DNA from: Pedobacter hiemivivus
Lineage (GTDB): Bacteria > Bacteroidota > Bacteroidia > Sphingobacteriales > Sphingobacteriaceae
Length of the DNA stretch: 64,000 bases
Direction: 5' to 3'
Assembly (NCBI RefSeq): GCF_004331685.1
Contig: NZ_SJSM01000017.1
Coordinates: 48,524 to 112,523, forward strand
This document shows, piece by piece, positions 1 to 8,308 of the stretch. The position numbers and the translations under genes were made by a program. Positions within the stretch are counted from its first letter, which is position 1; the number at the start of each line of letters is the position of its first letter. Under the pieces are notes generated by a model. That model worked only from the letters and a program-made list of their open reading frames with translations. It made no database searches and had not been told where the DNA came from.

Positions 1-891
1 GAAGATCAGTTTCAAAAGGTAATTAAGCATACCCTAATCATCTCTGGCAACCCAAAAGTAGATGTATTTACCGACTATTATGGTAACAAAATCGGCTTCT
101 TTGCTTATAGCGAACGACACAGGGAACTTGAAATTTGTTCGGAACTTACTGTAGGAACCACACCTAAAGAACTCCCCACAGAAACGATGTTCAGCGAGAT
201 GCAATGGATGGAGCTAGAAAAATTACGTTATCAGGTCCCTTACATTGATTACCTTAAATGGGAAGCTTTTAATGAGCTCAATGAGCTTAAAAAAGTTACT
301 GAGCAATACCTTCAGGCAGGTTTAACACCCCACCACGTGGCGATGGACTATTGTCAATACGTATATGAGCATTTCAAATACATACAAGGTGTAACAACAG
401 CACAGACGCAGATAGATGAAATCTGGCACATCAAATCAGGCGTATGCCAGGACTTTGCACATATCCTTTGCCAGATGTTGCGCATGGCCAAAATCCCCGC
501 AAAATATGTAAGCGGATACATCTGTCCGAATAAAAACGGTATTCGAGGTGAGGGTGCCACCCATGCCTGGGTAGAAGCCTACATACCGGACTATGGCTGG
601 CTGGGCTTAGATCCAACAAATAATTGTATTGCCAATGAGACTTATGTAAGACTGGCACTGGGCCGAAGTTTTACTGATTGCTCTCCGGTAAAAGGTGTAT
701 ATAAAGGTCCATCCAATCATAAGCTTACGGTTCAGGTAATCGTTGGTTATGATAATGGAACATCAGATGCACATGAACCTTTCACAGAAGAAACCGAGTC
801 AGTAGCAATTTCTGCGCCAGCTGCAAAAGGCAATAGTTATCGTCGTAATCTGGAACTTATGCAGCAGATCCAACAACAGCAACAACAATAA
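1..891 (+). CDS. Transglutaminase-like cysteine protease (5' end outside the window)
   Basis: The frame is open from the first base, so the gene begins upstream of the window and the ATG at 187 is internal. Residues upstream of that ATG (about 62 codons) resemble the bacterial transglutaminase N-terminal beta domain. The transglutaminase core follows, with catalytic Cys in GVCQDFAH, His in THAWVEAY and Asp in LDPTNN, the usual Cys-His-Asp triad. Members of this family cleave or crosslink peptides, and many bacterial ones probably act as proteases. The protein ends in a glutamine run (MQQIQQQQQQ). The substrate cannot be told. Family assignment is firm; the true start is not visible. Confidence 0.88.
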   Translation, partial: EDQFQKVIKHTLIISGNPKVDVFTDYYGNKIGFFAYSERHRELEICSELTVGTTPKELPTETMFSEMQWMELEKLRYQVPYIDYLKWEAFNELNELKKVTEQYLQAGLTPHHVAMDYCQYVYEHFKYIQGVTTAQTQIDEIWHIKSGVCQDFAHILCQMLRMAKIPAKYVSGYICPNKNGIRGEGATHAWVEAYIPDYGWLGLDPTNNCIANETYVRLALGRSFTDCSPVKGVYKGPSNHKLTVQVIVGYDNGTSDAHEPFTEETESVAISAPAAKGNSYRRNLELMQQIQQQQQQ

Positions 892-961
892 AAAGTATTT
901 AGCAGGCAGAGTTCATGTCATAAAATATAACTTACTTTATGCCCTACTAACAGCGTGTTTT

Positions 962-1741
962 ATGAAAAATGAATTTGCATTAATAACGGGAGCCAGCAAG
1001 GGCATTGGAAAATCCATGGCCATAACGCTTGCTAAAGCAGGTTACCATTTACTGCTGGTTGCAAGATCGGAAGCAGAATTGCAGCAACTCGCCATACAAA
1101 TTCAAAATGACTACAACAATCAAGTGTTCTATCTGCCGACAGACCTCTCTGCAGATACTGGACCGCTACAAGTCGCCGAATGGGCTCAGCAGCATACAGA
1201 TAAATTATCCATATTAATTAATAATGCCGGCTATGGACTTTGGGGCGATTTTGAAAAACTGGAACTTAGCGCACAAATGAATATGCTGGCCTTAAATATT
1301 AATGCTGTACTTAGTCTAACGCACCATTTACTTCCATTATTAAAACAACAAAAACAGAGTTATATATTAAATCTATCCAGCACTGCAGCCTACCAGGCTG
1401 TACCGACCCTCGCATTATATGCAGCAAGTAAATCATTTATTCTTTCTTACAGCCGAGCTTTGCGCTACGAACTGAAAAACACTACCGTTTCCGTAAGCTG
1501 CCTCTGCCCAGGCCCCACTGATACCGGTTTTGCTCATCGTGCAGGATTAGATGCCATGGCAGATCTGGCAGAGAAATTTAATATGTCGCCCGAAAGCGTA
1601 GCCAGTGCCGGGATAAAAGGAATGTTTAACAAAAAAGCAGAGATCATCCCCGGCTTTCTAAACAAACTATCCGCATTCGGCGCACAGCATCTGAATAAAG
1701 CACTTATTGAACGGATTACAGCCGGATTATACAAACGATAA
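962..1741 (+). CDS. Short-chain dehydrogenase/reductase (SDR)
   Basis: A 259-residue classical SDR. The NAD(P)-binding motif TGASKGIG is at residues 9-16, NNAG at 87-90, and the catalytic Ser140, Tyr153 and Lys157 (YAASK) are all present. The length is normal for the family. These enzymes oxidise or reduce carbonyl/alcohol groups with NAD(P)H in the cytoplasm; the substrate is unknown. It lies 70 bases after the transglutaminase gene on the same strand, which permits co-transcription but shows no functional link. Confidence 0.88.
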   Translation: MKNEFALITGASKGIGKSMAITLAKAGYHLLLVARSEAELQQLAIQIQNDYNNQVFYLPTDLSADTGPLQVAEWAQQHTDKLSILINNAGYGLWGDFEKLELSAQMNMLALNINAVLSLTHHLLPLLKQQKQSYILNLSSTAAYQAVPTLALYAASKSFILSYSRALRYELKNTTVSVSCLCPGPTDTGFAHRAGLDAMADLAEKFNMSPESVASAGIKGMFNKKAEIIPGFLNKLSAFGAQHLNKALIERITAGLYKR

Positions 1742-1792
1742 CACTATCATTATCTGCTTGTTAAAAAAACATTCAAATTATTTGCAAATAAA

Positions 1793-1822
1793 TTTGATAA
1801 TAGTTTTTTTTTGCTACTTTTG
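1793..1822 (+). promoter_or_regulatory. Bacteroidota-type promoter for the leader ORF and dioxygenase
   Basis: TTTG at 1793-1796, 18 bases of spacer, then TACTTTTG at 1815-1822, matching the Bacteroidota -33 TTTG / -7 TAnnTTTG consensus. Transcription would start near 1829, leaving a leader of about 200 bases before the dioxygenase ATG. Confidence 0.65.
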
Positions 1823-1854
1823 TAAAGTCTACTAAACAAGTATACTTTATTTAA

Positions 1855-1938
1855 ATGACTAAAAGCAACTATAACCCTACTGCATGTACCATGCGAATGT
1901 GTCTCCTAAAAGGCATAGGTTGTTGCTGTTGTTGCTAA
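1855..1938 (+). CDS. Candidate polycysteine leader peptide (27 aa)
   Basis: A short ORF about 25 bases downstream of a good promoter. It encodes 27 residues beginning MTKSNYNPTACTMRM and ending in five consecutive cysteine codons (TGT TGC TGT TGT TGC) directly before the stop. Cys also occurs at residues 11 and 16. The stop lies 93 bases before the dioxygenase ATG. Runs of one amino-acid codon at the end of a tiny upstream ORF are typical of ribosome-mediated attenuation, and cysteine-responsive polycysteine leader ORFs are known in Actinobacteria. A regulatory leader is therefore the preferred reading. A small Cys-rich peptide product is the alternative. Function is inferred. Confidence 0.6.
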   Translation: MTKSNYNPTACTMRMCLLKGIGCCCCC

Positions 1939-1943
1939 TCAGA

Positions 1944-2011
1944 TTCTCATTTACTGATTAACCTCTTTAACATCTGCCTACCTCCGCAGATGAGAAATTT
2001 AATCATTTTTT
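1944..2011 (+). promoter_or_regulatory. Possible attenuator hairpins after the polycysteine ORF
   Basis: CATCTGC (1971-1977) pairs with GCAGATG (1986-1992) around an 8-base loop, and TTCTCAT (1944-1950) can instead pair with ATGAGAA (1990-1996). The two pairings share bases 1990-1992 and so compete. A T6 run follows at 2006-2011, but 13 bases after the stem, so this is not a textbook terminator. The first arm begins 6 bases after the leader stop codon, where a ribosome stalled on the cysteine codons would mask it. Confidence 0.4.
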
Positions 2012-2031
2012 AATTTTAATACTTCCTGATC

Positions 2032-2838
2032 ATGGGTACCTCTTATATAAAATTCACCTTAGGCAACAAAATTACCACCGAGCAAAAAGACTTTTTCAAT
2101 CAAAATGGTTTCATCCATTTTAAAGGTTTCATCAAACCAGAAACCGTAAATGACATTGTAGCTGCATCCAAACAGGTGCAACAACAATGGATAGCAAATG
2201 AAAAAATAAAGGTAAATGGCATTCCTATTAAATATGGGAAAGATCTTGATGGATCTGCAATTGTACAACGCTTTGCTTTTTTAAATCAGCACCACGCGCT
2301 ATTTGCAGAACTTACACAGGATCCACGCTTTGAAACACTATTGGAACTGATCGGCCCAGGTGCCAGGTTAGGTACTGAAGAAAAAGATGGAATGGTATTA
2401 AACCATTATGTAAACGGACATGAAAGCAAGTTTAGCCAAATGGGCTGGCATACAGACGGACTAAGAGACATCTTTCATGGGCAGAAATTAAGCCCTATGC
2501 TGAACGTAGGTATTCACCTGAATACATTAAAGCCGGAAAATGGTGGGCTAAGAGTTTTACCCGGCACCCATAAACAGAGCTTATATCAAATGCTTTTCCG
2601 TAAGAAGTATTTCTTAGACAACAAAGCCGATGCTCATGAAACAGCGATTATACCTGATGCCGGCGACTTGACTATACATGATGGGCGTTTATGGCATCGC
2701 GTTGCACAATCCTCGGTAATCGGAGAAGAAAGCCGCAGAAGGGTCATCTACATCCCAATTATTGCCGGTAAATATGAGCCAAAAAATGAAAATAGTCCTA
2801 CCGCTTTCTATCAGCGTTTTGCAGGCCTGGTTAAATAA
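2032..2838 (+). CDS. Phytanoyl-CoA dioxygenase (PhyH) family Fe(II)/2-oxoglutarate oxygenase
   Basis: 268 residues. The iron-binding facial triad is visible as His140-x-Asp142 (WHTDG) and the distal His222 (GRLWHR), with arginines near residue 235 that could bind 2-oxoglutarate. Enzymes of this superfamily hydroxylate or cleave small molecules using O2 and 2-oxoglutarate; some relatives release sulfite from sulfonates. The upstream polycysteine leader ORF suggests cysteine-responsive expression, so a role in sulfur metabolism is possible but only inferred. No signal peptide, so cytoplasmic. The substrate is unknown. Confidence 0.82.
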   Translation: MGTSYIKFTLGNKITTEQKDFFNQNGFIHFKGFIKPETVNDIVAASKQVQQQWIANEKIKVNGIPIKYGKDLDGSAIVQRFAFLNQHHALFAELTQDPRFETLLELIGPGARLGTEEKDGMVLNHYVNGHESKFSQMGWHTDGLRDIFHGQKLSPMLNVGIHLNTLKPENGGLRVLPGTHKQSLYQMLFRKKYFLDNKADAHETAIIPDAGDLTIHDGRLWHRVAQSSVIGEESRRRVIYIPIIAGKYEPKNENSPTAFYQRFAGLVK

Positions 2839-2985
2839 TTATATATGTTGATCGCATTGATTATAAGCTACCTGATCCGCTCAGGAAAATTGGTTTTCTT
2901 ACAAAAAACCTCGCAGCAAGTACGGTTATTCGTTAAATTGAATACCAAAAGATTTTAGATGTTTGGTTAGATCTATTTTTGTATC

Positions 2986-3013
2986 AAAGAGGGTGTCTGA
3001 ATGCACCCTCTTT
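2986..3013. terminator. Bidirectional terminator between convergent genes
   Basis: A perfect 10-bp stem, AAAGAGGGTG (2986-2995) with CACCCTCTTT (3004-3013), and an 8-base loop. A/T-rich flanks allow termination of both the dioxygenase (+) and the metalloprotease (-) transcripts. Confidence 0.8.
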
Positions 3014-3032
3014 AAATTTTATTGAGATACGA

Positions 3033-5570
3033 TTACTTAGCAATCCCTGTTTTTTCTGCTATAAATTTGGAGTCAATCATCCAATCCAGTTCCTGAAAAT
3101 GAATTCTGGTTAGTTTATCTAATCCCGTCTTTTTAGCGGCATTTCTAAACATTAGTTGTTGTTTTCTCAGCTGATCTTTAAATAAGCCTTTTAAATCGGA
3201 AACTGTAAATTTATAGGTGCCCAATCCGGAACTAGTATTCATCTCGTTCTCTACAAAAGTTTGTTCCAGTAACCTGTATACATATAATTTCTGCAAATTT
3301 CTGCGGTAATAGTCAACGTTAGTCCCATTACGGGCTTCTTTTAATATCCTTGCATCTAAATCACTAAAAAGATCTGTCAAGGTATACGTTTTAACTCCGG
3401 AACCGTTGTGTTCATTGCCCCACAATTTCATGATCCTATTTCTCATGATTACCGCATTAATGGCGCCTTTTTGCAAATTGTTCAATTCCGCGTCAAAATT
3501 AATATCCAGTTTCTGCGCGAAATCCGGATTACTGAGCCATACAGGTGTATCAAACAACTCATCGTTTACAAATTTAACGGCTCTTTTTTGTATGGAATAA
3601 GGCACTGGCTCATATATTGAACCCGACTCTCCATTTACTTTAACGGTATGATAGATACCACCTATATTTTTAATCACGTGGCCAAGATAAAGTTGGTATT
3701 GGTCCCAAACGCCTGCATAACCACCATGTAATTTACTTTGATCCGCATCGGGAACGGTTACCCATTTACCAACCTGTGGCATGATCCGTTTTAGATTCTT
3801 AATTCCATAAGTACTTGCTTTAACAGCATCATCGCCTAAATCTTCATTTTGCGATCTTGGGTCAAATGGTTCCGACTCAGTACCAAACCACAAACGCTTA
3901 TTGTTATTAATAGAATCAGTAGCCATTTTAACCAGCATTTTCTGCTCCTGCTCTGGCGTTTCAAATTCAGGATGCCAGGTATAAGCCCATTTAATGGCCC
4001 ATTTATCGTAATCACCAATTCTCGGGAACAAACCTTTCTCAGTAATTTTATCTTCAGGCTGTGCTACATAATTAAACCTCGCATAATCCATAATAGATGG
4101 CGTATGTCCATGGGCTTCCACCCAAGCTTTATCTCTTAGTTTTTCTACTGGGACAGTTGAGCTTGAACCAAAATTATGTCTCAGACCTAAAGTATGGCCC
4201 ACTTCATGAGAAGATACAAAACGAATTAAATTACCCATCAAATCGTCATCAAAAGTAGCCTTTCTTGCTCTTGGATCTGTAGCACCAGCCTGCATCATAT
4301 ACCATCTTTGCAATACAGACATTACGTTGTGATACCAGAAAATATGACTCTCGATGATCTCACCACTACGTGGGTCAACGGTACTTGGCCCCATTGCATT
4401 AGCAATTGCTGATGGTCTGTAAATAATAGCAGAATGTCTTGCGTCATCAATACTCCAGGTACTGTCCTGTTCTTTTGTAGGAGCCTCCTTTGCAATTATT
4501 GCGTTTTTAAAGCCAGCAGCTTCAAATGCTTTTTGCCAGTCATTAACACCTTGAATCAAATACGGAACCCATTTTTTAGGTGTAACCGGATCTATATAGA
4601 ATACAATTTGTTTTGCAGGTTCCACCAGCTCTCCTTTTTTATATTTCTCTACATCTTCTGGCTTAGGTTCCAGTTTCCAACGATTGGCGTAGGTAGTAGT
4701 CTTTACTCCTTGTGGATCTGCATCAAAGTCTCTAAACGAAGTGGTAAAATACCCCACACGTTGATCTTGTAAACGCGGTCTCATTGGTTTCTCATCCAGC
4801 AAGACCATAGATGAATTCAGTTCAATGGTATAACTTGAGCTGGCCGGATTTAACCCCGCGCTATATGTTTTAACCGCCCTTATCTCTAAATTTTTAGGGT
4901 AGCTATGCACAAAATCAATATAACTTCTGTCATTTTGTTGCCCCGCCATTCCGGCCCTGTCTTTAAATGCTTTACGTTCAAAATAAAGAATGTCGTTGTC
5001 ACTGTTTAAGAAATCTGTTACATCCACAACTGTTGCTGAAGAATCTTTGGATAGTGCCAGCATTGGAAATACCGCTGCAATAGCCTGGATATTGTTTTTC
5101 TGTACACTTGCGAACATACTTGTAGTACTGTCTTTGTTGTATTCAGAAAAAGAGATTCTTCTTAAAAAGATCTTTTTGTCACGGCCTTTTTCAAAACGGT
5201 ATACCGTTTCGCCAATCTGGTCCCCGGCATAACCATTGGAACCGTTACGCATATCAGCAGAAGCCTTGGAAACCCTGTTTACAAAAAGGATCTCCCTGTT
5301 TAGGATGGCGTTAGGAATTTCGAAATAATACTTATTTTCCTTTTGGTGAACGGTAATAAAGCCGTTTTGGGTTTTTGTATTTTTTGTGATCACCTCCGAA
5401 TAAGGTTTTAAAGTATTGACCTTTTTAAGGCTATCTGCGGTTTTCTTAGCAGGATCTATCACCGCGACTTTAGCCGCAGGGGCTTTTTTTTTGTGCAGTA
5501 GTGCACAACCGGATACCAGTGTTGCCGTACTTAACGCACAGTAAAATAATGTTGATTTCAGTTTAAACAT
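3033..5570 (-). CDS. Lipoprotein zinc-dependent metalloprotease (DUF5117/DUF5118 type)
   Basis: 845 residues. The N-terminus is a lipoprotein signal with the lipobox LVSGC, so the mature protein is probably lipid-anchored in the envelope. The metzincin-like zinc site HEVGHTLGLRHNF starts at residue 455, and a downstream SIMDYARFNY could be the Met-turn. Length and layout fit the large Bacteroidota zinc-dependent metalloproteases that carry DUF5117 and DUF5118 domains. It is the last gene of a nine-gene same-strand array, starting 58 bases after the second MutS-like gene. Because it shares the array with a SusCD importer, processing of an imported or exported peptide is a reasonable inference. 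The substrate is unknown. Confidence 0.85.
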   Translation of the reverse strand: MFKLKSTLFYCALSTATLVSGCALLHKKKAPAAKVAVIDPAKKTADSLKKVNTLKPYSEVITKNTKTQNGFITVHQKENKYYFEIPNAILNREILFVNRVSKASADMRNGSNGYAGDQIGETVYRFEKGRDKKIFLRRISFSEYNKDSTTSMFASVQKNNIQAIAAVFPMLALSKDSSATVVDVTDFLNSDNDILYFERKAFKDRAGMAGQQNDRSYIDFVHSYPKNLEIRAVKTYSAGLNPASSSYTIELNSSMVLLDEKPMRPRLQDQRVGYFTTSFRDFDADPQGVKTTTYANRWKLEPKPEDVEKYKKGELVEPAKQIVFYIDPVTPKKWVPYLIQGVNDWQKAFEAAGFKNAIIAKEAPTKEQDSTWSIDDARHSAIIYRPSAIANAMGPSTVDPRSGEIIESHIFWYHNVMSVLQRWYMMQAGATDPRARKATFDDDLMGNLIRFVSSHEVGHTLGLRHNFGSSSTVPVEKLRDKAWVEAHGHTPSIMDYARFNYVAQPEDKITEKGLFPRIGDYDKWAIKWAYTWHPEFETPEQEQKMLVKMATDSINNNKRLWFGTESEPFDPRSQNEDLGDDAVKASTYGIKNLKRIMPQVGKWVTVPDADQSKLHGGYAGVWDQYQLYLGHVIKNIGGIYHTVKVNGESGSIYEPVPYSIQKRAVKFVNDELFDTPVWLSNPDFAQKLDINFDAELNNLQKGAINAVIMRNRIMKLWGNEHNGSGVKTYTLTDLFSDLDARILKEARNGTNVDYYRRNLQKLYVYRLLEQTFVENEMNTSSGLGTYKFTVSDLKGLFKDQLRKQQLMFRNAAKKTGLDKLTRIHFQELDWMIDSKFIAEKTGIAK

Positions 5571-5628
5571 TTTGGTTGTTATTGTTTTTGTAATTGATGT
5601 ATTAGATTGAATTGTTTTTATCGTTGTA

Positions 5629-6951
5629 TTATCCTATAATTTCAAGGATCTTTTCATTTTCAATGATCATCATCCCATGCCTATCACTGCTAATGCCCTG
5701 TTTTGCACGATAGGTGTATACCGGAATCTTTCCATGCATTTCTGTAGGCATATAAATAAAACGGATGTTATCACTGCGCTGTCCTAATGCCTCCCCCACC
5801 TCCACAATGTGTGTAGAGATAATGAAAAAACAATTGCGGTGTTCTGCAAATACCTCAGAAACGGCGAGCGTGGCATCATAGGCATCTTTTACATTAGTGC
5901 CTTTAAACAGCTCGTCGAATATGACCACCAGGTTTTTAGGCGCACCTACTTCTTCAGCTATCTTTTTTACCCTCAGCACTTCTGCATAGAAATGACTATA
6001 GCCCATATTAAGGTCGTCAGGAACATTTATGGAGGTATAAATACCATCTTTTACGGAGAACGTCATGGATTTGGCAGGCACCGGGAACCCCATATGGGCG
6101 AGGTAAATACTGATTCCGAACGACTTCATAAAAGTGGATTTACCAGCCATATTTGCTCCTGTTAAAAAGATCACATTATTGTCAGCATCCAGCTCAGCCG
6201 TATTGGGCACCGCCTTTTCCAGACAAGGATGAAATCCCTCTTCAATATGAAGCACATCTTTTTCGGCTGTTAATGCCAGTGCATAGTTGAAGCCTTTTGC
6301 GCGAGAGACATCGGTTACTGCAATAAAAACATCCATAGCGTGGACTAGCTCAAGAATCACTTCAATTTCATCTCTAAGGGTGGTACGTAGCAGGTAATCG
6401 CACCTTACAGTCTGAAAAAAAGACAGTGGTCCGGCTATATTTACACTTTCAAGCCATTTTAATTTATTACCGTTAAAAATAAGGTTGGCTTTCTGAAGTT
6501 CAGCTGCAAACGGACTTTGAGAATCCTGCTGCAACAGTCCGGAAATGAACCCTCCAATACTGGCAAGCATTTTTATAGCGGTCAGAAGTCCATTGGCAAT
6601 CAGATCATGTTCTACCCTTAAGCCCATATAGTATAAAAGCTTACGGCGGGCATTTTGTCCGGCGGCCATCAAAATATTGGATGCTGAAGCTCCACTTAAG
6701 TAATTCTCTGTTGCAGACAGGGCTTCGGTTTCAAAAGGGAAATCCAATTTCTTACTTTGAAAATATTGAAAGATCTGACTGCGTCGGTTAATGTTGGCTA
6801 CACTGGTTAAAGGCTGTTGGAACATAGATTCCAGTAAATGTTCCGCACCTGCAGTGCGGGTAAGATTAAACAAGTTAATTACAGAATTATTCTTGTATTT
6901 ACCCAACAGGTTTAAATCGTCCAGTGTTTGTTTATCTGTTACAAATGGCAT
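5629..6951 (-). CDS. MutS-like ATPase lacking the mismatch-recognition domain (copy 2)
   Basis: 440 residues, roughly half the length of MutS. The N-terminal half resembles the MutS lever/core (domain III); the C-terminal half is the MutS ATPase with Walker A in FLTGANMAGKST, a Walker B-like VVIFDELFKGTN, and a conserved ISTHIVEV switch. Domain I, which carries the Phe-x-Glu mismatch reader, and domain II are absent. The start codon lies 2 bases after the stop of the upstream paralogue, so the two are surely co-expressed. Dimerisation with that paralogue is likely, since MutS ATPases form composite active sites. A role in canonical mismatch repair is unlikely from the domain content; the actual role is unknown. 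Confidence 0.83.
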   Translation of the reverse strand: MPFVTDKQTLDDLNLLGKYKNNSVINLFNLTRTAGAEHLLESMFQQPLTSVANINRRSQIFQYFQSKKLDFPFETEALSATENYLSGASASNILMAAGQNARRKLLYYMGLRVEHDLIANGLLTAIKMLASIGGFISGLLQQDSQSPFAAELQKANLIFNGNKLKWLESVNIAGPLSFFQTVRCDYLLRTTLRDEIEVILELVHAMDVFIAVTDVSRAKGFNYALALTAEKDVLHIEEGFHPCLEKAVPNTAELDADNNVIFLTGANMAGKSTFMKSFGISIYLAHMGFPVPAKSMTFSVKDGIYTSINVPDDLNMGYSHFYAEVLRVKKIAEEVGAPKNLVVIFDELFKGTNVKDAYDATLAVSEVFAEHRNCFFIISTHIVEVGEALGQRSDNIRFIYMPTEMHGKIPVYTYRAKQGISSDRHGMMIIENEKILEIIG

Positions 6952-6953
6952 GG

Positions 6954-8291
6954 CTATCTGGTCTTTTTATTTTTCAAAATGTCAATAATACCTTCGTTAT
7001 TGATGATGATCATCCCATGGCGATCTTCAGTAATGCCCTGCTTCAGGGTATAAGTATAAACAGGCTTGGCGCCATCCATAATTGTTGGCAGGTAAATAAA
7101 CTGGACGTTGTTACAACGATCTTTTAATACCGCTCCGGCCTCGATAATGTGTGTAGAAATTACGAACATGCAGTTTCTTTTACGCGCAAAAGCGGCCGTA
7201 AGGGCAACTGTGGCCTCGAAAGCATCTTTCACATTGGTCCCTCTAAAAAGTTCATCGAATATGACAAAGATCTTTTTTGACAGGGCCAGCTGTTCTGCCA
7301 CTTTCTTTACTCTCAATACTTCCGCATAAAAATGACTATATCCCATGCTCAGGTTATCCGGCAGGTTAATGGTACTGAACAAACCATCCATCACAGGGAA
7401 TACCATACTTTTTGCAGGTACTGGAAACCCAGCGTGCGCGAGAAATACAGCGATACCCAACGATTTCATAAAAGTAGATTTACCTGCCATGTTCGCTCCT
7501 GTTAGGAAAATGACATTGCCATCCGGATCTACTTCCAGGTTATTGCCAATTGCATGTTCGAGCAACGGATGGTATACGCCTTCCAACTTCAAAGTTTGCT
7601 GGTCCGCCGGTAATGCTTGTGGAAATACAAACTGCTTAACAGTAGCCACCTTTGCAATGGCGATATACACATCCAAATGATAGGCATAATACAAAAGTCT
7701 TTGCAGCTGGTCTTTCTTTTTAAAACGCAATACCTTGTCGTACGCAGCAATTTTCTCATAATTCTGCTTTTCTACCGCAGCCTCTTTAATGATCTGTTGT
7801 ATTTCCTCGTCTGCAAGAACGCCCTCAATCGTTTGGCTTTCTTCATCGTATGGGGTATTGGCTTTACCCTGGTTTACCTGGTCCAAAAACTGGCGAAAAG
7901 CATTGAGCAACGCTATAACAGCGGTAACGGCTTTTGCGATTTGCCTGTATTCGGTATCAGTCCCCATAAGGCTGCTAAATGTTCTGCCCAGCTTATTTTC
8001 ATCATTCTGCAGTTTGCTACGCTCGTCTGCATTACTGAGATACTGTTCTATCAGGTCAAACCACTCTTCTTTAAACGGAAAAGCAATCTGAGCGGACTGA
8101 AAGAACTGGATGACCTCACTACGCTGATTTATAGCTCCGGCATCCGACAATGGATACCGGAACATTTGCTCCAGGATTTCCGCACCCCCACGGGTGCGGG
8201 TGCGGTTAAAGAGCCCGAAAACAGAATCGCGTCCTTTTTTATTGAATACATTCAGATCGTCCAGCGTCTGTTTATCAACGGAAAAACTCAT
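6954..8291 (-). CDS. MutS-like ATPase lacking the mismatch-recognition domain (copy 1)
   Basis: 445 residues from the start chosen at 8291 (MSFSVDKQTLDDL). This aligns with the start of the downstream copy (MPFVTDKQTLDDL) and leaves 17 bases to the upstream gene. The longer frame to 8375 would overlap that gene by 67 bases and adds unconvincing sequence. Walker A (TGANMAGKST, near residue 270), Walker B-like FVIFDELFRGTN and ISTHIIEAG are present. Like its partner it has only the MutS core and ATPase, with no mismatch-recognition domain. It is clearly paralogous to the next gene, which suggests tandem duplication and a heterodimer. It is part of the nine-gene array. Confidence 0.83.
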   Translation of the reverse strand: MSFSVDKQTLDDLNVFNKKGRDSVFGLFNRTRTRGGAEILEQMFRYPLSDAGAINQRSEVIQFFQSAQIAFPFKEEWFDLIEQYLSNADERSKLQNDENKLGRTFSSLMGTDTEYRQIAKAVTAVIALLNAFRQFLDQVNQGKANTPYDEESQTIEGVLADEEIQQIIKEAAVEKQNYEKIAAYDKVLRFKKKDQLQRLLYYAYHLDVYIAIAKVATVKQFVFPQALPADQQTLKLEGVYHPLLEHAIGNNLEVDPDGNVIFLTGANMAGKSTFMKSLGIAVFLAHAGFPVPAKSMVFPVMDGLFSTINLPDNLSMGYSHFYAEVLRVKKVAEQLALSKKIFVIFDELFRGTNVKDAFEATVALTAAFARKRNCMFVISTHIIEAGAVLKDRCNNVQFIYLPTIMDGAKPVYTYTLKQGITEDRHGMIIINNEGIIDILKNKKTR

Positions 8292-8308
8292 AATTATGTT
8301 TAGGTTAA

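Noticed and set aside
2869..2886. CCTGA/TCAGG hairpin after the dioxygenase gene
   Set aside because: Only a 5-bp stem without a clear T-run; the 10-bp stem at 2986-3013 is the better terminator.
3849..4139. Plus-strand ORFs inside the metalloprotease and other large genes
   Set aside because: They are shadow frames within strongly supported coding sequence, with no homology or start signals of their own.
5629..8291. MutS-like pair as mismatch-repair genes
   Set aside because: Both lack the mismatch-recognition and connector domains and are not with mutL; kept as MutS-like ATPases of unknown role.
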